64,000 nucleotides of DNA from Liolophura sinensis (lineage: Eukaryota; Mollusca; Polyplacophora; Chitonida; Chitonidae), in NCBI RefSeq assembly GCF_032854445.1, contig NC_088295.1, positions 66,991,058-67,055,057 of the forward strand, written 5' to 3'. Each line of letters begins with the position of its first letter. The stretch's first letter is position 1. The position numbers and the translations under genes were made by a program. This document shows positions 1 through 12,702 of this stretch, in pieces. The notes under the pieces are model-generated. The model saw only the letters and a program-made list of their open reading frames with translations, did no database searches and was not told the origin of the DNA.

Positions 1-299
1 ATAATCCAAGTCATTCTTACATATTCACAGAATTGTGTTGTATTACTACTACGTTATGCGGTTTGGCAAATGCGTGTTAGGGCTCATTGACTCTTCCTGG
101 TTTCACCCTGGGACTCTCGCTGTCTCACTAGTCAAAATAGTCGATTTCACAGCAGTCGATCGTTTCTTCACGTCGCATGTTCGAATTGAGCTCGGGCTGG
201 TTTGACTCTAGGCTTAATTCAAGTTGTTTATGTGGAACCTCGAGAAAGGCAATGAATTCTTCGGGAACAGTTAGTTACCTGTACAGTTTCCCGTGCATG

Positions 300-440
300 T
301 GAACGTTACCACCGTCGAAATTTCCTTGAGTGCGGCGTGAAACCTCAAACGTGTATATGAACAGTTGGTTTCTCTCAGTTTTACAACTGAGCTTTATCAC
401 ATCAATCAAGTCTCCTTGAGTGCGGCGTAAGGCAACAGCT
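300..440 (+). mobile_element. Decayed SINE-like tails, two copies
   Basis: CTTGAGTGCGGCGT occurs twice, 88 bases apart (near 324 and 412), each followed by an A-rich word. This is the SINE end motif CTTGAGTACGGCGT with one change. Confidence 0.4.
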
Positions 441-828
441 GAATTTAGCTTCGTTATGTTACTTTTTTCTTTACTGTAATTATACGTTCCATTTCACCTA
501 ACAGTAAAATATTAATTAAACTACTTCTCAGAGTATGTATACTATTCATGCATTGTATAGAATGAATTTAACTTCCAGTAATAAATACGAGGAGATTTCT
601 ATTCCTTTATACATACGTTATCCATCGTTGCAACAAAGATTCTGTGTCTTCCTGATATGAAAACTTTACTGGCTTAGTCGTTTAAGGTGTCCTCGCCGAC
701 AGGCGTCGCCATGTCGGCTATGTACGGTTTTCACGTATATGTATGTAAATGTGGACCCTGCTACCGGATACATATGTATCAGATACAAGTCATAAAGGTG
801 GATATGTACATTGACAATAGCGGTACGT

Positions 829-968
829 TGGGCAGATCTGTCAGCTACCTGCGGATCGTCGTGGGTTTCCCCCGGACTCTGTCCGTTTCCACCCACCATA
901 ACGCTGACCGCCGTCGTATCAGTGAAATATTCTTGAGTACGGCGTAAAACACCAATCAAATAAATAAA
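829..968 (+). mobile_element. 5'-truncated SINE
   Basis: Starts inside the body (CTGTCAGCTACCTGCGGATCG) and runs through CACCATAACGCTGACCGCC and AGTGAAATATTCTTGAGTAC to a CAAATAAATAAA tail. The tRNA head is missing. Confidence 0.85.
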
Positions 969-1489
969 CACATGGACAATAGTACATACAAATCTTCAAT
1001 TAAAGTTTGAAAACTGGCTTGTTCGTATAAAGTACAAATTTGACTGGTGTGTCGTGTTGTAAGAACCGTTTTCAGTGATGTCAGAAAGACGCGTCCGATT
1101 TCACAGTTCAACGTACATGTATTTATGGTGTATTGATATGTTTTAAATGCAAAATACAAAAATATTAACTTGCACCTAAGGGGCCATCACGTGACCCTCA
1201 AAAGGTTCACTAGTGCAATTACGACGAGGTACTCGAGGTGCGGCACTCTTACATGTTACAGAATTTCGTAGACGATCACTGGCCTTCCATCACCTATTAT
1301 TACATTTGTATACTGCGCATGTGGTAAAGCTTTTTTGACGTCAGTAGATTTCTTAACAACTTACCAAAGGCGGATGGTTTACACCGGCTCTCTGGTGCAG
1401 TCATGCGTGAAACAGAAATAAATTATTTCGCTTCTCTGTGAAAGCTTTAAGGTTTTTGGATTGATCAAACCGGACAGAAACATGCGAGA
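969..1489. other. Non-coding, nothing recognised
   Basis: Only short ORFs that look accidental; no repeat or motif identified. Confidence 0.5.
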
Positions 1490-1990
1490 GTAAACCACCG
1501 CCTTTATTCACGTACCTGAGAAAGCTCCTGACGCAAAACCACAGCCTTTATCCACTCGCCTGAGGAACCTCCCGACGCAAAACCACAGTCTTTATCCACG
1601 TACCCGAGAAACTTCCTTGCGCAAAACCGCAGCCTTTATCCACACACCAGAGAAACCTGACGACGCAAAAGCCACCGCCATTATCCACGCAACTCAGAAA
1701 CCTCTGGCGCGAAACCACAGTCTTTATCCACATATCTGAGAAACTTCCTTTCGCAAAACCACAGCCTTCATCCACGCACCTGAGAAACCCTCTCGACGCA
1801 AAACCACAGCCTCTATCCACGTACCCGAGAAACTTTCTTACGCAAAAGCGCAGCCTTTATCCACATACCTGAGAAACCTGACGCAAAACCACCGCCATTA
1901 TCCACGCACCTCAGAAACCTCCCGACGCAAAACCACAGCCTTTGTCCACGTACCCGAGAAACTTCAGGACACAAAACCACAGCCGACATG
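1490..1990. repeat. Minisatellite, about 44-bp unit
   Basis: About 11 diverged copies built on ACCACAGCCTTTATCCACG and CCGAGAAACTTCC...GACGCAAA. Its right end abuts a tRNA-like B box (1994-2004, reverse), suggesting amplification inside a SINE body. Confidence 0.85.
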
Positions 1991-2302
1991 AACAGGATTC
2001 GAACACACTACCTTATAGGTCAAGGGACAAAAAAAATTCAGGCAGAAGCGGTGGGCAACTGAACTCTGTTAATAATTTCTGTGCATGCGGTGCGATGTTT
2101 TCTCTCCAGCTCTATCAAGTTCCCTTTACTATTTTATGTTTCCTTTTAACTTCCCGGTCTCTCTGCTCTTTCAGTTTTCATTTACTTCCGAGTCGTCGCG
2201 ATGATTATGTCGATGTATAGCTTGAGAGGGGCAACAAGCAACAGTCAAACAATGCACAAACCAAGTGTTTTGCTTTGATTTATTTATTATTTATTTGATT
2301 GG

Positions 2303-2305
<3 letters not shown>

Positions 2306-2377
<72 letters not shown>
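2306..2377. repeat. (AT)n microsatellite after a SINE tail
   Basis: About 34 AT dinucleotides follow the reverse SINE end TTATTTGATTGGTGTTTTAT (2293-2312). A G-run at 2405-2416 lies just beyond. Confidence 0.95.
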
Positions 2378-2378
<1 letters not shown>

Positions 2379-3385
2379 TTGACTTCAAATTACTGTTTTT
2401 TTTCGGGGGGGGGGGGTACATAGTATAGGCTTGATTACAAATTACGTTATAGAATTGATTAGAAATTAAGATATATAGATGGTTACAAAGTATACTGCAC
2501 AGGTGTATGATATGCCTAAATCATGTCAGATGGACGTTAATCTCTATAGTAGTCTGTCTGTTGTCAAGTTATTAACTGAGTGTAACTAACTGGCTTCTAG
2601 TATCTGTTCTGTAGAATATACTTTTTAAATAAAAACATGGGTAATCGAAAATGCAAACTCATCCTTTCAGTGTTCAATCAGCCGGACCCTTATAAGACTT
2701 AAAGCAATAACTGGGAGACTCAACCGTCGGAACACATCAAAGGTTTTCTGTTTAGCATGGCCTTTGTGCTGTTAGAAGTGTGTGCTGTCAAAATTAATTG
2801 CATAGGACCACGAGTGAGTAGCAACAGTTTAATGCTCGGATGAAATTCAGATTGTTGATCTTAGTCCGCGACAGTGTACGATGACCAGATCATCTCTGAA
2901 GACTAACCCGCAAGTGTGGGAGCGTTGATTAGAGGCTCACCCCCGGGGATCTTGTAGGCCCCTTCCCCAAAAGACAGGTGTTCCCGGCCCTGGTCACTCG
3001 TTCGCTCACCTGACAGGAAATGTGACCTGTAGACAGTTGGAGAACCTTTGGTCTATTAATCACTAATTCAGGTAAGTTAATTTTAACTGTGACCGTATGA
3101 ATATATGCAGTGACTATGTATGGTTGTAATTAATTCCTGTCCTCAGTTGCTGGTATTACAGTATAAGGTTACGTCGTATATTTTAAAGCTAGTCAATGTA
3201 CAATATGATATGACGGAGGTGAAATCATAACATCACGGACCATGTTTATATCTATTGAGTGCCACTCTTGTGCGTTGTGTACAAGGACATCCATCCATGC
3301 AGGCATCTATGATTCGTTGGTGACGTTAGCCAGACTAGATCTCATCATGGTCTCAACTGTCTATTGAACTATTTCTTGCTTCCCC

Positions 3386-3405
3386 GCCCCCCCCCCCCCC
3401 CCCCC
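3386..3405. repeat. Poly-C run
   Basis: An almost uninterrupted C-run in the non-coding upstream region; its length is likely unreliable in assembly. Confidence 0.85.
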
Positions 3406-3539
3406 TCAATCCAGCGACACCCTGTAGATACCATGCCAAATTAGAGATCAGTTTCACGACAGACCACGTCGGGAACCTTGCTGTCCTATGTGCGTCCTGT
3501 GTATAGTCTGAATTCTTAGCCTACACTAAAAAAAAAATA

Positions 3540-3760
3540 TTCTCTTTAATTTAACAGGAAGTCTGTTATCTGCGTGATGGTAGAATGTATTCCGCTAATA
3601 AAGCAGATTATTCTGTTAAATATAACACACATATTCTGTTAATCCAACATAAAGATTCTAGACTAACAGAATATTATGTTGAATATGACAGAATATTGTG
3701 TTAGAACGAAATACATCCTAGCATCACTCAAAAAAACTTTCTGTTAAAATTAAGATTAAT
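3540..3760. repeat. Palindrome-rich, AT-rich element (MITE-like)
   Basis: Terminal blocks 3544-3562 and 3736-3754 are inverted copies (16 of 19 match). Between them, TCTGTTAA and TAACAGAAT motifs recur in both orientations. No ORF. Confidence 0.4.
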
Positions 3761-4330
3761 TGTCTGAGTGTATTTTTCTGCGTATTTGCTACTATTGTAC
3801 TCTGTCGTAAAATTTCATGTGTATGGGACAATGATTTGTCTTCTCCTGGGTCGTGGAAAATATCCTTTCTGGAAAGTCTTTTTTTTAGTTTTGTATATTG
3901 TGTCAGAGGCCCGCATTTTATACATGCGTGATGAGCCAACTTGACACACTTGTATACGTAAATGTATGTATAATTTAAGAAAACAAATGCTAATTGTGAA
4001 ACATTTATTACGATACAAGTGTTTTGTTGAGTATTTTGTCAAGGTTATATGCCGCATTCGCGCCTTTGAAGCTGTTAATACTTAAATGCTAGAGAGCTGC
4101 ATGTACTTTACACATATACCTATAAGCGTCTTTACCTGGATATAATCCGGAAGGGCTCGTTGAGGGAATAGCGCTAATCAGTGCATGAGTTGTATTCTTA
4201 ATACATTTATCGTACAGCTCAATCCATCAGTTCGCCTGTCATAGTCGTGCCACAGAGCGTGTACAAAATACGCTCCCCTTTATAAGAAGGTTTAGCTTTT
4301 TACCGGAGTTTGAAGTAACCGGCCAGGTGA

Positions 4331-4733
4331 AGATCAAAGGCGCCGACAACAATACGTAGAGCGCTTTCTAAGTCTCGCTTGATTGTCTACAACGCCACTA
4401 CAACAGCTCAAAAGGAATTATTGTTCAGCTAAAGCTTTGGTCTTTTTCCTCAAACATGAAAAATGGACTCACTTAGTACACAGAAATATATTCTTCATCT
4501 TAGCCAGGGCCATGCATGTGCTTGACTGTATTTGTAGAGCGTTTGGACAGAAGCTTGAACGTTCTAGCTCGTGTTTTTGATTTGAATCTTGATTGACTAT
4601 CGGTTACCTGGGGCTCCCTTTGATCCACACCTGTTGGCTTTACCTTCTCCCAAACTTGTTGTGCTGTCGGTCTGAGGACAGAACCAAGTTCTCCGCTCAC
4701 CTGACTCGCTTGATATAGCGGTCAGATCAAAGG
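4331..4733. promoter_or_regulatory. Cluster of three TCF/LEF-type motifs
   Basis: AGATCAAAGG at 4331-4340, CCTTTGATCC (reverse orientation) at 4617-4626 and AGATCAAAGG at 4724-4733. These match the TCF/LEF high-affinity consensus. The cluster lies about 10.4 kb upstream of the Notum start. Notum is a Wnt target in other animals, so a feedback enhancer is a reasonable inference. Confidence 0.45.
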
Positions 4734-5003
4734 GCCGCGGGAGACCATCTCCAACACCCGTTATCCTACACCTCTGATCTTAACCCGTCAATCTGACGCT
4801 TGATTTAAAAATAATAAACCCGATCAGAACATAAACTTTTACCGGAGCCTCATATTGACGCACCTGGGAGCCAGCAGAAACCTCATTCCCAGGTAAGATA
4901 TTCATGATTAATAATACTCATGATAGCCGACCTCAGACACGGTATACCTGTCCGGACGAATCTGCCTTCAGTATTCCCATGTCTTGCAGGAGAGTCTGCA
5001 CAA

Positions 5004-5150
5004 CTGGTTGTGGAGTGGAGTAACTGTTATCCAGCAACGCAGTTGCGAGAGATAAGGAGAAAATGTGTCGGACTGACGATAAGGAACATCTATCCTAACT
5101 CTCGCAACTGCGTTGCTCCATGAGAGTTACCCCACTCCGCAACTATCTGG
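5004..5150. repeat. Inverted repeat upstream of Notum
   Basis: The arms are 5004-5059 and 5093-5150. A 19-base core, AGCAACGCAGTTGCGAGAG, is matched exactly by the reverse complement of the other arm; the outer parts carry a few mismatches (GGAGTGGAGTAAC versus GGAGTGGGGTAAC). The spacer is 33 bp. Confidence 0.85.
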
Positions 5151-7556
5151 TCAACGTAATACATGTAGTTACAGGGCTGTAGTTACCATGTCGTGGTTAC
5201 ACGTTGTACACTGTTGTGCATACACGTATCCTGAATTGTTCTCACGAAAAACCCTTGTAACTGCGAATAATCCGGAGATAGGCATGGTATATACGTATAT
5301 ATCAACAAGTATGGTCGGTATCTGGGCCTTCCATCTATTTGTATACTACCATATCGCCATTGAATATCTGAAATAGTTTTTAAGTGATGTAGGCGTTAAG
5401 TATTTATCAAACAAAAATATCAATGTAAATACCAATTCTCTTAAGATTTTAGAAACGTATGAGCGATAACGGTGGTGGTGCTGGTAACAGAATTATTGGC
5501 ATTCTCTAATTCAGTCTTGAACTGAAATACGCCAAAACATGTATGTATCTGTGCACACAATAAGTTCACCAAAGAAGCACCTGAACCGTATTTAGTGGTA
5601 AATTTATAGCTAATTTCACATGCACAATTTTATGTAAGTATTTGAGAAGCTTAACTACGATACCCCTATGTGTGGTGTTCAGTCGCAGACTTAAAGTGTA
5701 TTTTTGTGCCGGTCGATTGGATACATTTAAGAGGTCATCAAATCGGGATATTCAGTGCATAGAGGGCTGGCCAATAACAAAACACACTTATCGTGAATAG
5801 CATAATTTTGCACTTACAGCAATGAATACAAATATTGCTATTATTTGGTTATATGGTGCTCTCTTAATCACATTTTATGTAGCAGTTGCATTGCCCGATT
5901 AAGCTCTTGCCCCTGAGGTGCTACAGTCTGAGCCAGTGGATGGCGGTTTAACGCCCATGTATTTTCTCGTCAGGTCAGCCAGTAGCGATCCTATCTCTCC
6001 TTGTAGACAGCGTTCATGGTTTTTACAGTAGCATGACGATATAATCCGTCAATTTGTCCGCAATAAAGATGTTTATACGACCAAATCATATCCTCTTTGT
6101 TAACATCACAAGTGCCTTCATTAAAGAGGCTGTTGAGCAAAGTTAAATTCAGCCCCAGTGACCCGTTAAATCGTGCCAATCGTAGCGAGCCTGTTTATTG
6201 TGGCTTGAATGGAAGCGCTGAGTCTTCATCAGCGCACTAAAACAGGCGTAAACATTAAGGATTAAAGCGGGTCGCCTTGTCCGACGCCACCAAGATGTTT
6301 AAGTGTACACTTCTGACGAGACACTTAGCATATAAGTCAACGTCGGCAACTAAAAAATTTATGGCATATGAAAAAGCACCCTACTATCGATTTTTGGAGT
6401 TAACATTTAAATAATACATGTGTCCATTAACAGACCAAATTATTAATTGTTAATTCTTCGTTACATTCATGTTTGAACTGACTTTGATTCAAGCGAAATG
6501 TGGAAAGGTGTATCGCAGTTAAAAACATCTACGCGTCTTGTATACTATACATACCCTCATGATCCCTTCCTTGCATGTATGAATATATCCTGAACACGGC
6601 GTAATTCTATATGTGTAAACTCTTCGTTTGCTAGTATCCCCGGTTTGACAGGTATATTTTTTCCTGTGAACAACACATCACGTTATGAAATCCAGAAGAC
6701 AATGTGCATGAATAGAAATAATGAAGCTATTATTAAACCATTTAAATAAAGGAACCTGATGTTTGTAAACGTCGCTAAAACCAACCATTACAAATACGTA
6801 TAGCACACACGTAATAACGCATTTACAATAAATCACAAGAAAATACTGGTTTATTTTGTCACTCAACATAAATTACAGTTAAGCTTACGTCAATAACGCG
6901 GGCCTGTCGCTATCCGTTAACGTGCCCATAAACTAGTTCATTAACAGGATTGAGCACTGTAGGAGATCCGATGAACCGAATCCAAGTGTTTGTATATAGC
7001 GCCTAATTATCTCTCAAACGCCCCATCAAAGGCTTGTTGAGTGAAGAGCAGTTAATTACAACGGCACTTCAAAGGGCGGATTATCCGTTGCTGGCAGAAT
7101 GCGTGCCGACCGAGTTCACCTCAATAGTGTATCGGCTAATTGACGCCGGGAAGGCCCGAGCGAGAGGTCATCAGATCACATCACCTCTGCGAGATCGATA
7201 TCGAAACTGATTTATCGTTAAACCTAAAAGGGAATTACGTAATGTGCCGGTGTAGAATTTCTTTTGAATTGTTTTGTGTTAAATGAGCGCATGTCTTAAA
7301 ATATGTCCAGTGGATTTGTAAGCCTTTGATCGGAAGAGACAGGTACATCTGGAGTGTGTTATTTTTTTGTAGTTCTAGACAACAAACTCATAACTGTGTT
7401 TGACACCGTGGATTGATCATAGCACTTCTTCGGGTTCATATTTGAAAAACCGACTCCAGATTGGTCGACAGACCTCGAAATGTTTCAATTAAGAGATATT
7501 TGCATGAAACACCATATCTTCCTTCATATACCACAAAATGCGTCTTAAAATTCACG
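5151..7556. other. Upstream non-coding DNA
   Basis: AT-rich with short chance ORFs. One TCF-type motif at 7323; otherwise nothing recognised. Confidence 0.5.
7323..7332 (-). promoter_or_regulatory. Single TCF/LEF-type motif
   Basis: CCTTTGATCG, nine of ten bases of the motif in the 4.3-4.7 kb cluster, 7.8 kb upstream of the Notum start. Confidence 0.25.
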
Positions 7557-7808
7557 GTCGGCTCCGTGGCCGCTGGTTAGTGTGCTAGTTCGGCGCAATG
7601 ACTCTGGAGTCACTCCTTTAACGCGGTCGCTGTGAGTTCAAGTTCAGCTCGTGCTGGCTTCCTCTCCCGAGTGGCAGCAAATTGCGGATTGTCGTGGGTT
7701 TCTTCTGGGCCCTGTCTGGTTTCCTCAAACCACAATGCTGACCTTCCTCGTATATGTGAAATATTCTTCACTACGGCGTATTAAATAACACCAATTAAAT
7801 AAATAAAA
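7557..7808 (+). mobile_element. Degenerate full-length SINE
   Basis: Head GGCTCCGTGGCC...GGTTAGTGTGC, then GTGAGTTCAAGTTCAGCTC, the body with CACAATGCTGACC and GTGAAATATTCTTC, and a tail of AATTAAATAAATAA. Same family as 61201-61461 but more diverged. Confidence 0.85.
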
Positions 7809-8442
7809 TCTAGAGTGAAACTATAATTCTCTTGTGAGCTTCTGCTAAATGTGCGTAAGTCCGCTTAATTCGGGACTAAAGGGGCAATATATTCATCGTG
7901 CTGGAAAACAAAATCGCCACTTTGCACATGAATATATGAACTGTTCCAATCAAAGCGCAAACGAGATTCATATTTTGATAAATGGCAACTTATAAACCAG
8001 CGTGTATAGCACACGGTTAGGATAATGGTTAAAGTTACGTCCCAACAACATTACTTGTGTTTTTCTAGCGCCAATGAAAACTGATAACTCGCCGCTTCTC
8101 CTAAGGTGGCTCCAACGTCCTAATTTCTTACTTCATGTATACTTCTTAGTTCTTTGGTGGTTTGAGGTAAATGTTGTTTGGGGAAATTGGTTTTGTGGTT
8201 GCTAACTTTAAGTGCCCATGCACTGTGGTTTCCCATGGCTTATAGATTTAAGAATAGGAAGATCATTTCCATGGACTGGGTATATATATGGCCGATGAAA
8301 GAAACTCATGAATATAGGACTGTTGGAGTAGCGTTTTAAGACGTCTTTCTCTACACCATGCTTTTTTAAATTTAGATCAAGATCGACACGTTACCTCTAG
8401 CTTTAATACCTTTATATATCTCTGCCCATCAGTTATATTAAA

Positions 8443-8490
8443 GAAATATTCTTGATTGCACGAAGCTAAAACCATCAATCAAGTAAAAAT
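8443..8490 (+). mobile_element. Decayed SINE tail
   Basis: AAGAAATATTCTTGATTGCA followed by ACCATCAATCAAGTAAAAAT resembles the family 3' end. Confidence 0.4.
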
Positions 8491-10291
8491 AAAACTGCTT
8501 TTTGCACAGAATGGCGCAAAAAGCCATTCCCTCGTGAAAAGCGAAAAGATGTATACAGGTGATAAAACTGCTTGGTCACACCATTTCATGTGCACAAGAC
8601 ATGGCATTTAACATTGTGTGAAATCATGAGGAATCACAGTCTAAAGGGTTATGGATTTGAAGCAATTGTTAGGTATTTTGTACAGCGTGATGATTTCGTT
8701 CAACTTCATAAGATATTAAATAACAGTTTCCTAAATTTTACAGTGCGTATAATTTCTTCTTTGTAAACATGGACAGTGACGAGAATCTCTGACACTGTGT
8801 TACATCGTGAAGTGTGTCTAATTCTGGGCTAGAGGCTGTCCATGTATCGTGTTGAAAAAACATCTACCCATTATTGGATATATAAACATTTGGAATTAAA
8901 GCTGAACTGAAACACATTACATTTAAGTGCCGATAAGTTCTGTGCTTATTTCAGGCATCGTTGAAAACGATGCATAACGATAGATTCCGCTCATATGTCT
9001 TACTTTACAAACTTTCCAATGGTTCATTGGTGGTTTATGTTAAACCTTGTCTTGGTCATGTGATGAAGTAGGCTTCCAAACTTCACTTGGAAGACTATTG
9101 TTCTTGCTCAGATTATTTTCCTTCTTCTCTGACAACTTTTTTTTCGTTTTGCAAGAAAACTGCGTGTCACAGATGTTGACTTTCTACACATGTTCATGAC
9201 CAAATCACTTGGGTTACCTGCTGGAGTATAAAACTTTACCCACCTGTAACCCACTTTTCGGCCATATTGCAGCCGTATGGAAATGTTAAAAAACATTCTT
9301 CCCAGAGCCGCTGATCCGATTGCGTTTAAAATTGTTATGCGTGTACAAGACTGCTTGGGGTACCGGGATCGAAAATTTATGCAGATCAGTTCTGAAACGT
9401 GGAAGCTCGCTATTGGTCGTTTTAGTCACGTGATGACCTGTGGATGAATTTTGAAAACACAAGATAGCAGTTATATGGAGTTTGGCCTGCTGAATACACC
9501 CGTGGTTTTAGCTTTTTCCTACGACGTATAGTTTTTTTTTTTTAAAATTACAGTTATAGCTCATTTCAGTGTCATTTTTCAAATGTCACGTGAGCGGACA
9601 CCGTAATAGCTATGAAGCTGAAAACTGGTCCGTAGACAGACCGATCACAGATCTTCATTTCTGACTGTAGGACCGCACAGCTACGACCGATAGTTTTGCC
9701 ATTTAAATGCGTTTAAAAACTTGTTATTTTTATTCATAGTCAGCTCGTAAAATTGCGATATCTCCAAAACCGGTAAAGGTAAAAAAAAAAAAAAAAAAAT
9801 TGATATTTTTAATAGCCAACATATTAAGCAGCTTTTGACGTTTTGTGCTGTTTGACCAGTCACCAGTCGGCTAATGATCTTTGGATGGATTTTCACTTGC
9901 AGGTTTTAGGTGGATCGCCGCACCTAAATTGTACAAAAATTTTTTGTTTGGTATATATGCAAGTTGTGTTGTAACTGACCAATGAAATTAGCTTAAAAGT
10001 AGGTCAAGTCTAAAAATTGCTTAAAATACTTAAACACACTGTCTAATACTGCTTGACGTCCGGATTACAAATCTGTAAGAATTTTTGTCTTGGTATAGTT
10101 TTCAGGTATGTCACAAAACATCAAAAATAGGAAGTATGACGTAAAATCCCCCAGCGTACATACATCAAACATTGACAAGATCGTCCATTTAAATAACATG
10201 GGAGCTTCGTGCTAGACTGCAGGAAACCCGTTAACTGTAGAGTGTCGCTACTGGACCGTGCATTCCAATTCTATCTGGCGACAGGAGCAGT

Positions 10292-10301
10292 AGATCAAAG
10301 G
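10292..10301 (+). promoter_or_regulatory. Single TCF/LEF-type motif
   Basis: An exact AGATCAAAGG, 4.8 kb upstream of the Notum start. Confidence 0.3.
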
Positions 10302-12702
10302 AACAATCTCTCTATACGTGTGGCCCACCACTGCTATTGGAGAGCAATGCTCTTTTTTCTTTTCACTGACTTTCACCATGGCCCCCAACAAACATTGCCT
10401 CTAGCAGTCACCGTTTCAAATCCAGTTGATTCCTGCCAGTCTTTGTTCTCTTTTTTTTCTTCAATTACCATGAAATTATTAGGCACCAGATTACCAGTTC
10501 TAGCAGCCTGGGGTTCAAATCTAGTGTACTCCTTACCATTCTTACCAAATTCATTTCTGATTTAACTACGGACGCTATGGTTCATTTGTGGGAGACCGTG
10601 AATCCGGATATTGCTGAAATAGCTTTGTTTTCTTTGAAAATAGATATGTGGTTTCCACAAGGTACATGCAATTCACTTCCTCGGAGATTTTATTGTTTAT
10701 ATGGAGCACGTTTATTTCTTGGATCGTATTAGACAAACCTGGGGTCTTTTCAGAAAAGCATAGAACTAATAGATTTGAACGGTCTGTGGTTCTCAAGTGG
10801 AAAGTTGGAAGTTAAAAGCTGTGTGTAGAGACCGCCTGGAAGCTGTATAACTGCATGCAGGTCTAGTTGGTCATGTGATCGTTATAGTTAATGGTTTGGT
10901 ATTCTACTATCTGTTATGACGCTTTCTTGCAAGGCCTTTCTGCATGTCGAGGACTTACCCTCATGTGAACGAGGCTGCCATTTATCAAGTAGCCAATCAG
11001 ACAATCCCAAGCGGCTTGGATTGATAGAACCCCAAAGTAACTTCAGCTTAAATGATTCTCGAGACTGGTCAACATTTTACTTACTCTCTCGCGGTATACT
11101 TCATCTTGTGCAGCCCAAGCAAGATTGAGCAAGTAGTCAGTAAAAAGAAGTAGGCCTAATGTGATTTGAACGTGATTTCGGACTCGCAAACAGCCTATAT
11201 AACCTCAAATGCATAACAAAACTCTGAGAGAAACCGTGGAAAAACATAAATACATATTTGATAAAAGAATGGATGTGCTATTCTTTATAGGAAGCTTTAT
11301 TGATGTTTTTGAAAAACACAGGTGGCAATTGTTGGGTCGGCCACTTAAGATAGACGTCTCGTGGAGCGGAGTGCATTAAGATGCCGTTAGTCCGCAAATC
11401 GCACTCGTGATTGTGAACTGAATGACCGCGCGTTGAGATGCGAGTTGGCCGGGGTCAGTGAGAGCACACTTGTTCCCCAGTACACCGTACTTACTACGGC
11501 TGGATTCTCTACAAATACACGTATAAGCTCAACAGTACATACATACTTATAGCTGATACATACTAGAAAAACCGGAAGATTTGCATGGAAAACAGAATGC
11601 CCCAAGCATGTATGTATTTGGTCGTATAGAACAGGCTTACAAAACATAAAATAGGTGTATAATTTCGTCTTGTTACGACTACTTCCTTAAGTTAAGAAAG
11701 CGTGATTGGATAATTCGTTCTTTATTTACATTTTTCTTGGAAATAACAAAATACTAAAAACTCACGGACAGGAAATGACACGCCTTCAACACAGGGATAT
11801 AGCCATATACTGAGTAAAGTGAGTGGGAAACTATTTGTAATGTTCTATATACATGCCAAATTAATGGGAACATAGATTTTACTTCACGGTATATACCGGT
11901 ACCTGAAGTCGGGCAGAACCCAAGAGAACCCAAACATTCAGTCGTTGTACGGACTTGCTATTCTGAACATTTATGACAATGGTGAAAAGATACCATATGA
12001 AAAAGAAGTAATTATTGTTCACGTCCTGTTATTGCCGTCTTTTATAAACTTATAACGAGAAATGACACTATTGATGGAACGTAAATAGTGTTACCCCCAA
12101 TCCTCGTTTAAACGACAGGTAACGACAGGTGCATCGGAATCACACCCCGAGGGTAGTTATAAGGGAGCCAGGTGGCAAATTATTCCAATTATGTAATTAA
12201 TAATATTTCGTAGTTTAATTAATGTCCTCTCGAAAGTCTTCTGAAATATGTGATCCAGTCTTCTTTTCATTATATGAAGTATGACGTATATATCTATGAG
12301 AACTCCAAAGACTGTTAGGAGCATGAATGACATTCTGACTACATTACCGGTCCTTGCGTATTTCGGTATTAATATTTATAGAGCACGCCCACACAAAGCG
12401 CAACTTTCTGAATGTGTCTACGATAATCGTCAAATCTCCATTCGTGTTATTGACCGTGCGTGTGTCAGACAACGGTGTTGTAACTAGACGGCTTTCATTC
12501 ATAAATCCTAAGCCAAGAAAAAAAGGATCCAGCTAACAAACATGTTTAGGGCTGTTATACACCTAGAATACTTAAAACTGAAATTAAAACTCCAGGGAAA
12601 AGTTTGGGAAACATTTTGTCTGCCCTGTATAAAATAAATATAAATCTTAATTTTAAAAATTTAAAATCCTGTGGTGGTCGGGAATATATCAAGCATACTT
12701 AG

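Larger units (their letters stand above)
2420..4330. other. Upstream non-coding DNA
   Basis: No supported gene. Contains the poly-C run and the MITE-like element listed separately. Confidence 0.5.
7809..12702. other. Upstream non-coding DNA
   Basis: An A-run lies at 9781-9799, a B-box-like GGTTCAAATC at 10512-10521 within a SINE-like context, and a short SINE tail at 8443. The 118-codon ORF at 10209-10565 has no recognisable family and overlaps SINE-like sequence. Confidence 0.5.

Noticed and set aside
687..971. ORFs of 86 and 101 codons
   Set aside because: They overlap a SINE copy on both strands.
1548..1820. 90-codon ORF with WIKTVV-type repeats
   Set aside because: Translation of the 44-bp minisatellite.
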